Positions 7,234 through 11,160 of a stretch of DNA of 11,160 bases are shown in pieces. A program made the position numbers and the translations under genes. The stretch spans positions 1 to 11,160 of the forward strand of contig JAJDBI010000232.1 of NCBI GenBank assembly GCA_029261435.1. Direction: 5' to 3'. Numbering within the stretch: position 1 is the first letter of the stretch; every line of letters starts with the position of its first letter. The notes below the pieces were generated by a model, which saw only the letters and a program-made list of their open reading frames with translations, searched no databases and had not been told where the DNA came from. Source of the DNA: Nitrospinaceae bacterium. GTDB taxonomy: Bacteria > Nitrospinota > Nitrospinia > Nitrospinales > VA-1.

Positions 7234-7439
7234 ATTCTACTTAACGGCTCAGAGCCTTTTAAAGTAAACAAATTTAATCGGGATAAGCAGTGCAATGAAA
7301 AAGGCCGGAAAGCCTTATGTAGATGGATGTTAACTTCCGGGTTTCGTCAATCCTTTTCCGATTATAGTGGAGTTACAGTACCTTGTCAATTTAGCTTCCT
7401 CTCACTATTAACGAGGAAGATACAGCAGGGGATTAGACA

Positions 7440-7468
7440 TTTACTTTTCACAGCATAAAAAATATAAT
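7440..7468 (+). promoter_or_regulatory. Promoter of the zinc-ribbon/FliL-like gene
   Basis: A perfect TATAAT -10 box at 7463-7468 is preceded, after a 17-base spacer, by TTTACT (7440-7445), four of six matches to the -35 consensus. Transcription would start near 7475, leaving a leader of about 25 bases before the ATG at 7500. That leader contains no recognisable Shine-Dalgarno sequence. Confidence 0.6.
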
Positions 7469-7499
7469 ACGCACATAAGTATCTGATTCTTATTGATTT

Positions 7500-9719
7500 A
7501 TGAAAATATCCTGCCCCGATTGTCAAGCCAGTTATGATGTCGACCTCCCCGATCTGACAGAAGAGGGGACCCAGGTCGAGTGCGCCAAATGCCAGCACAG
7601 TTTCTTAGTCACTCCCGAGACAAGCCCGGTAGGTTCTTCAGATCCTTCCCTTCCAGACAGCCCTGAAGGTGAAGGTCATGAACTCGAAAGCCCAGCGGAA
7701 GATAACCTCGATGACATGCTGGACCAGTTGATTGATGAAGAACATGAAAAAAGTGACATTGAAGACAGCCCAGAACTCGACAGCATGCTAGATGATCTCA
7801 TTGGTGGGGATGTGGCTCCCAGCGAGGAAACGATTGCCGATGACTCAGCAGGGCCAGAACTCGACAACATGCTTGATGATCTCATTGGTGGGGATGTGGC
7901 TCCCAGTGAGGAAACGATTGCCGATGACTCAGCAGGGCCAGAACTCGACAGCATGCTTGATGATCTCATTGGTGGGGATGTGGCTCCCAGCGAGGAAACG
8001 ACTACCGATGACTCAGCAGGGCCAGAACTCGACAGCATGCTCGATGACCTCATCAGCGATGACACACAAACCTCAACCGAGGAGGGACCCGAAGAAACTC
8101 CATTAGATTTAGGTGATGGGGAGGAATCGGAATTGGACACTATGGCCGATGACGCTACTAATGATAAAGCTGTGCCTGATTCGTCAGAAACAGAGGAAGA
8201 CATAAAACCTGATGGTGATGATGATCTGGACGGGCTTCTTGACGATATTCTCAATGATGATGAAGAAACTGATACTGCTTCTCCCCCTGAAGAAGTCACC
8301 GCCCCTGAGACAGAAGCCAATGTCGATGATATTTTAGGAGATATTCTCCCAGAGACCGAGGCAGAAGAAACTGCCGTAGAACCTGAAACAGAAGCAGACA
8401 CCGAACCTGAGCCTGCAGAAGAATCTGCCGAAGAGACTCAGGAGGTTCCTGCTTCCGCTGGAGACCCGCTCGAAGAAATGAGCGAAGAAGATATGTGGGC
8501 TGAAGCCTTTGCCGATCAAGATGCCACCGAAGAAAGCGCTGAAGAAACACCTGCAGAAGAAACTGCTGAAGGTGAAGAAGAAAAAAGCGAAGAGGATATG
8601 TGGGCTGAAGCCTTTGCTGATCAAGATGCTACAGAAGAAAGTGCCGAAGGAGCCGTCGAAGAAACCGCTGGAGATGCCTCTGCAACTGCCGAAGGTGAAG
8701 AAGAAAAAAGCGAAGAAGATATGTGGGCTGAGGCCTTTGCCGATCAAGAAGCCACCGAGGATACCGCTGAAGGAGCCGTTGAAGAAACCACCGAAGAAGA
8801 GGGTGAAGAAGACGATGAAGAAGAGGGTGAAGAAGAGGGTGAAGAAGACGATGAAGAAGAGGGTGAAGAAGACGATGACGAAGAGGACGATGAACAAGAT
8901 GCGGCGGCTGAATTAGGTATCTCTGAAGACGACTACCCTGAAGATGATGACGATGAGGATTATGAAGAAGATGATGATGAAGAAGACGAGCGAATAAAAA
9001 TTGGTCCCATTTCCGTTCCCGCTACCCGCACTGGGAAATTAATGTTAGCAGGAGGAGTTTTAGGACTGCTGGTCACCGCAGGAGGAGCCTATTTTGCATG
9101 GCAGACCTTTATGCCACCCGAATTGACCGAAGTTGCAAAACCCGAAGCCGAAGTTCCCGAAGGCTTGACTCCAAAACCGGACAAAGAACAAGTAACGGCG
9201 GCCCCAGAGGAAGCATCAGAGAAAGCAGAAACCAAACCCGAACAGGTTGAGAAAGCCGCTAAACCTGCAGTTCTCGGAGAAGTCGGTGAAGACACAAAAT
9301 CTGAAATTGCTCAGGAACTCGCAAAATCCAAAACACTCTCAGAATCATCAGAGTCGGTGGAGGTGGTAGAAGAAGATTCAGAAGGCCTTCTTGCAGCATT
9401 GTCTCCTGAAGCAAAGATGGTGAAATTTTCTACTATCATGCCGGTAGCGTTTGACGTGAACGACATTAAAGTTCTCAGTTTCACTCTGGAAATCACTTTC
9501 ACAGATGAAGCCAGTGCTCAGGTTATGCAAAGTGCCTTACCTTTTTTTGAGGAAACAACGGTTAAAACCGTGGAAAAATTTCTGGCAAAAAAATTCTACA
9601 ACGACATCCTGTACGTAAAAGAAAAACTGGAGAAAAGGCTTCAACTTGCATACAACAAGAAAATTGATAGCGATGGTCGGGTCAAAAAAATTAAATTCCA
9701 GGAGTTTTTGATCCAGTAA
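7500..9719 (+). CDS. Zinc-ribbon, acidic-repeat, single-pass membrane protein with C-terminal FliL-like domain
   Basis: A 739-residue protein. Residues 1-37 are an MJ0042-type zinc ribbon with Cys5, Cys8, Cys28 and Cys31 (CPDC and CAKC). Residues 38-500 are highly acidic and probably disordered, with three repeat types: 28-residue units (91-186), a tryptophan motif SEEDMWAEAFADQ in three copies (Trp333, Trp368, Trp409), and a Glu/Asp/Gly tract (about 430-498). One membrane helix lies at about 513-535 (LMLAGGVLGLLVTAGGAYFAW). A Glu/Pro/Lys linker leads to a C-terminal domain (about 640-739) that follows the FliL pattern: VLSFTLEITFTDEASAQVM, an LPFFEE helix, and the end RVKKIKFQEFLIQ. FliL sits in the inner membrane around the flagellar stator. 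By that topology the zinc ribbon and repeats are cytoplasmic and the FliL-like domain periplasmic. The start is set by the ribbon; no Shine-Dalgarno is visible. The gene stands alone, convergent with obgE. The FliL assignment is from pattern reading; function is inferred. Confidence 0.75.
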   Translation: MKISCPDCQASYDVDLPDLTEEGTQVECAKCQHSFLVTPETSPVGSSDPSLPDSPEGEGHELESPAEDNLDDMLDQLIDEEHEKSDIEDSPELDSMLDDLIGGDVAPSEETIADDSAGPELDNMLDDLIGGDVAPSEETIADDSAGPELDSMLDDLIGGDVAPSEETTTDDSAGPELDSMLDDLISDDTQTSTEEGPEETPLDLGDGEESELDTMADDATNDKAVPDSSETEEDIKPDGDDDLDGLLDDILNDDEETDTASPPEEVTAPETEANVDDILGDILPETEAEETAVEPETEADTEPEPAEESAEETQEVPASAGDPLEEMSEEDMWAEAFADQDATEESAEETPAEETAEGEEEKSEEDMWAEAFADQDATEESAEGAVEETAGDASATAEGEEEKSEEDMWAEAFADQEATEDTAEGAVEETTEEEGEEDDEEEGEEEGEEDDEEEGEEDDDEEDDEQDAAAELGISEDDYPEDDDDEDYEEDDDEEDERIKIGPISVPATRTGKLMLAGGVLGLLVTAGGAYFAWQTFMPPELTEVAKPEAEVPEGLTPKPDKEQVTAAPEEASEKAETKPEQVEKAAKPAVLGEVGEDTKSEIAQELAKSKTLSESSESVEVVEEDSEGLLAALSPEAKMVKFSTIMPVAFDVNDIKVLSFTLEITFTDEASAQVMQSALPFFEETTVKTVEKFLAKKFYNDILYVKEKLEKRLQLAYNKKIDSDGRVKKIKFQEFLIQ
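7770..8057 (+). repeat. 84-bp in-frame tandem repeat, three full copies and one partial
   Basis: Units start at 7770, 7854, 7938 and 8022, with an exact 84-bp period and few base differences. Each encodes 28 residues starting PELDSMLDDLIGGDVAPSEE; the last copy diverges after LDDLI. Looser versions of the core motif occur before and after it (NLDDMLDQLIDE, DLDGLLDDILND, NVDDILGDILPE), so the array is a recent expansion of an older motif series. Near-identity at DNA level points to recent duplication by slippage or unequal crossover. Confidence 0.95.
8481..8760 (+). repeat. Three dispersed copies of a tryptophan motif repeat
   Basis: Copies begin at 8481, 8586 and 8709, so the spacing is 35 then 41 codons. 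Each encodes SEEDMWAEAFADQ followed by [DE]ATE. Copies two and three also share the preceding AEGEEEK and the following AEGAVEET. The tryptophans are the only ones in the cytoplasmic region and lie in short amphipathic helices between disordered acidic linkers, as expected for repeated binding peptides. Confidence 0.9.
8787..8990 (+). repeat. Acidic low-complexity tract built from 12-bp units
   Basis: The DNA alternates GAAGAAGAGGGT and GAAGAAGACGAT units with small variations, encoding EEEG and EEDD blocks. It then passes into a Glu/Asp-rich tail with two tyrosines. It directly precedes the positively charged membrane-proximal stretch and the membrane helix. Such purine-rich triplet arrays are prone to slippage, so length may vary between strains. 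Confidence 0.9.
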
Positions 9720-9753
9720 TAGATCAGGTTGGAGGTTCTCGTCTGCTACCCTT

Positions 9754-10764
9754 CTACGAAGTTTTTTCTACCCGGGAAAGCCCTTCCTTGATTTTCCACA
9801 GTAACGGCTGAATTCCCTCACCGGTCAAAGACGAAATCAAAAAAAACGCGGGGTTCAACTCAGTCATGGATGCTTGAAGATCAAGGATGTTTTGTTGAGA
9901 TTGAGGATCATCTGCCTTGGTAGCCACCAGGATTTGCGGCTTTTGGGATAGCTCTGGGCTAAAACGTTTCAGTTCCATTTGTAGCTTATGATAACGGTTC
10001 AAAATGGCATCCTTATCCAGATCTGAAAAATCAATCAGATGAAGAAGCAAACGGGTGCGCTCAATATGCTTTAAAAACTGGTGCCCAAGGCCCTTTCCCG
10101 TATGCGCTCCTTCGATCAACCCTGGAATATCGGCGGCAACAAAAGATTCCCCTTCTTCCAACCTCACTACTCCCAAATTAGGAACAAGGGTAGTAAAAGG
10201 ATAGTCGGCTATTTTTGGTCGAGCGTTAGAAATTTTTGAGATGAGAGTGGACTTGCCGGCATTGGGAAACCCCATGATCCCCACATCAGCTAAAAGTTTG
10301 AGTTCAAGAAAAAGGTTTCGGCATCCACCGGGCCAGCCGGGTTCAAGTTTTCTCGGAGCACGTTGGGTGGAAGACTGGAAATGCAGGTTTCCATGCCCTC
10401 CATTGCCACCTTTAGCAACGATGAATTGCTGATGAGCTTCTTTGAGATCAACCAGCAATTCGCCAGACTCCTTATCCTTGACCAAAGTCCCGGGAGGAAG
10501 ACGTATGAGCAAAGTTTTCCCGCTTTTCCCGGTCATCTGCTTGCCCCGGCCCGGATTTCCATGCTCCGCTCGATAAGTCTTCTGGTATCGTAAGTCTATC
10601 AGTGTAGTGAGGTTGGGATCGGCCTCAAGCACAACATCTCCACCTCTGCCGCCATCACCGCCGTCGGGTCCTCCCAGGGGAATATACTTCTCCCGGCGGA
10701 AACTGCTACAACCGTCTCCACCATCACCCGCCTGAACGATTATGGCTACTTGATCAACAAACAT
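9754..10764 (-). CDS. obgE: Obg-family GTPase
   Basis: A 336-residue GTPase that binds the 50S ribosomal subunit and acts in ribosome maturation and stress responses. Residues 1-158 form the glycine-rich Obg fold (GDGGDGCSSFRREKYIPLGG, GGPDGGDGGRGGDV, KGGNGGHGNLHF). The G domain carries G1 GFPNAGKS (165-172), switch I YPFTTLVPNLG (188-198), G3 DIPGLIEGA (212-220), G4 TKAD (282-285) and G5 SSLTGEG (311-317). G4 has threonine in place of the usual asparagine, as in some other bacterial GTPases such as EngB. The protein ends just after the G domain and lacks the C-terminal OCT extension of some homologues. GAGGG lies 9 bases before the ATG. It follows rpmA after 177 bp, the conserved rplU-rpmA-obgE order. 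In that spacer I see a 12-bp palindrome AAAGAGCTCTTT (10784-10795) and no clear terminator. Confidence 0.97.
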   Translation of the reverse strand: MFVDQVAIIVQAGDGGDGCSSFRREKYIPLGGPDGGDGGRGGDVVLEADPNLTTLIDLRYQKTYRAEHGNPGRGKQMTGKSGKTLLIRLPPGTLVKDKESGELLVDLKEAHQQFIVAKGGNGGHGNLHFQSSTQRAPRKLEPGWPGGCRNLFLELKLLADVGIMGFPNAGKSTLISKISNARPKIADYPFTTLVPNLGVVRLEEGESFVAADIPGLIEGAHTGKGLGHQFLKHIERTRLLLHLIDFSDLDKDAILNRYHKLQMELKRFSPELSQKPQILVATKADDPQSQQNILDLQASMTELNPAFFLISSLTGEGIQPLLWKIKEGLSRVEKTS

Positions 10765-10941
10765 AGCAGAAAGCCCTCATTGAAAAGAGCTCTTTAATTG
10801 TTAGGGTCTGAAAAATATCGAGAACCCTCAGTAGTAGCTAGCAATAACTTGTGGGGTCTAGAGAATTTCGCAGATGAGGCTATTGCCATTTACGAGGTTC
10901 TCCACCCAAAAGGGGAAAAGCTGGCGGGAGTTGTGACGTTT

Positions 10942-11160
10942 TCAGTTTTGTGGGTAGACGCTGATTTTTTGCGTTTTGCGGTCTCGATGCTCAAACTTAA
11001 CCACACCCTCAATCTTAGAAAAAATCGTATAATCACTTCCCAAGCCCACATTACTTCCCGGGTGGAAGTGGGTACCACGCTGGCGAACCAGTATTTCTCC
11101 TGCTTTGACGGCCTGGCCTCCAAAACGTTTTACACCCAGCCTTTGACCCCGACTGTCACG
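10942..11160 (-). CDS. rpmA: 50S ribosomal protein L27 (5' end outside window)
   Basis: The last 72 codons of L27, in frame from the right edge to a TGA at 10944-10942. The sequence RDSRGQRLGVKRFGGQAVKA, then GEILVRQRGTHFHPGSNVGL and GSDYTIFSKIEGVVKFEH, is the L27 core almost without variation. About 13 N-terminal residues are missing, which would give the normal length near 85. L27 lies at the peptidyl transferase centre of the 50S subunit. obgE follows on the same strand, as in most bacteria. Confidence 0.97.
   Translation of the reverse strand, partial: RDSRGQRLGVKRFGGQAVKAGEILVRQRGTHFHPGSNVGLGSDYTIFSKIEGVVKFEHRDRKTQKISVYPQN

Noticed and set aside
7301..7316. Hairpin AAGGC-CGGAAA-GCCTT, followed by T on the minus strand, as a possible attenuator of the lytic transglycosylase gene
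   Set aside because: The stem is only 5 bp and no promoter or leader peptide is visible upstream on that strand.
7147..7458. A 103-codon plus-strand frame across the divergent spacer and the start of the lytic transglycosylase
   Set aside because: It has no ribosome site or recognisable domain, it overlaps a secure gene in antisense, and its composition is not protein-like.
7770..8057. Regularly spaced repeats that could suggest a CRISPR array
   Set aside because: The 84-bp units are contiguous and in frame inside a protein gene, with no unique spacers between identical short repeats.
7676..8897. Long open frames on the minus strand opposite the acidic gene (Ser-rich 241 codons and Phe-rich 187 codons)
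   Set aside because: They are the antisense of GAA/GAT-rich repeat DNA, which lacks stops in some frames; their composition is pure low complexity and there is no ribosome site or domain.
10890..11123. A 77-codon minus-strand frame at the right edge
   Set aside because: It is a shifted frame over rpmA; the L27 frame explains the same DNA with a highly conserved protein.

Overview
The window looks like chromosome from a Gram-negative (diderm) bacterium of moderate base composition. It has a probable lipoprotein cytochrome c, periplasmic SPOR and LysM domains, a lytic transglycosylase, and an MJ0042-type zinc-ribbon membrane protein. That combination is typical of the former Deltaproteobacteria and neighbouring phyla such as Myxococcota, SAR324 and Nitrospinota. 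The assignment to that broad group is an inference; no gene here fixes the lineage. There is no tRNA, rRNA, CRISPR array, insertion sequence or phage signature.

Left part (1-2430): the start of a sterol desaturase/fatty acid hydroxylase runs off the left edge on the minus strand. Upstream of it on the same strand is an unrecognised protein with two membrane segments. A divergent MFS_3-type exporter follows on the plus strand. Its 3' end overlaps, tail to tail, a small unknown gene that lies 8 bp downstream of peptide deformylase (def).

Middle (2412-3930): the def and small-gene pair runs left. The HU-family nucleoid protein gene runs right from a good sigma-70-type promoter, starts with TTG, and ends in a textbook intrinsic terminator.

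Envelope cluster (3971-7233, minus): in transcription order these are a lytic transglycosylase, a small diheme cytochrome c lipoprotein, and a large secreted protein. The large protein combines a FimV-like N-terminal domain, a LysM-like domain, a probable NTF2-like domain and two SPOR domains. Two of the three handle or bind peptidoglycan, so a cell-wall or cell-pole role is likely for the cluster.

Right part (7500-9719, plus): the most unusual gene encodes a 739-residue single-pass membrane protein. It has an N-terminal zinc ribbon, a very long acidic cytoplasmic region with three kinds of repeat, one membrane segment, and a C-terminal domain that reads like FliL of the flagellar motor. One repeat resembles the N-terminal tryptophan motif of the flagellar switch protein FliN. 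Another loosely resembles the CheY-binding EIDALL motif of FliM. I propose it as a candidate undescribed motor or motility scaffold; the domain calls come from reading the sequence and need profile searches.

Right edge (9754-11160, minus): the conserved rpmA-obgE pair, ribosomal protein L27 (5' end cut by the window) followed by the Obg GTPase.
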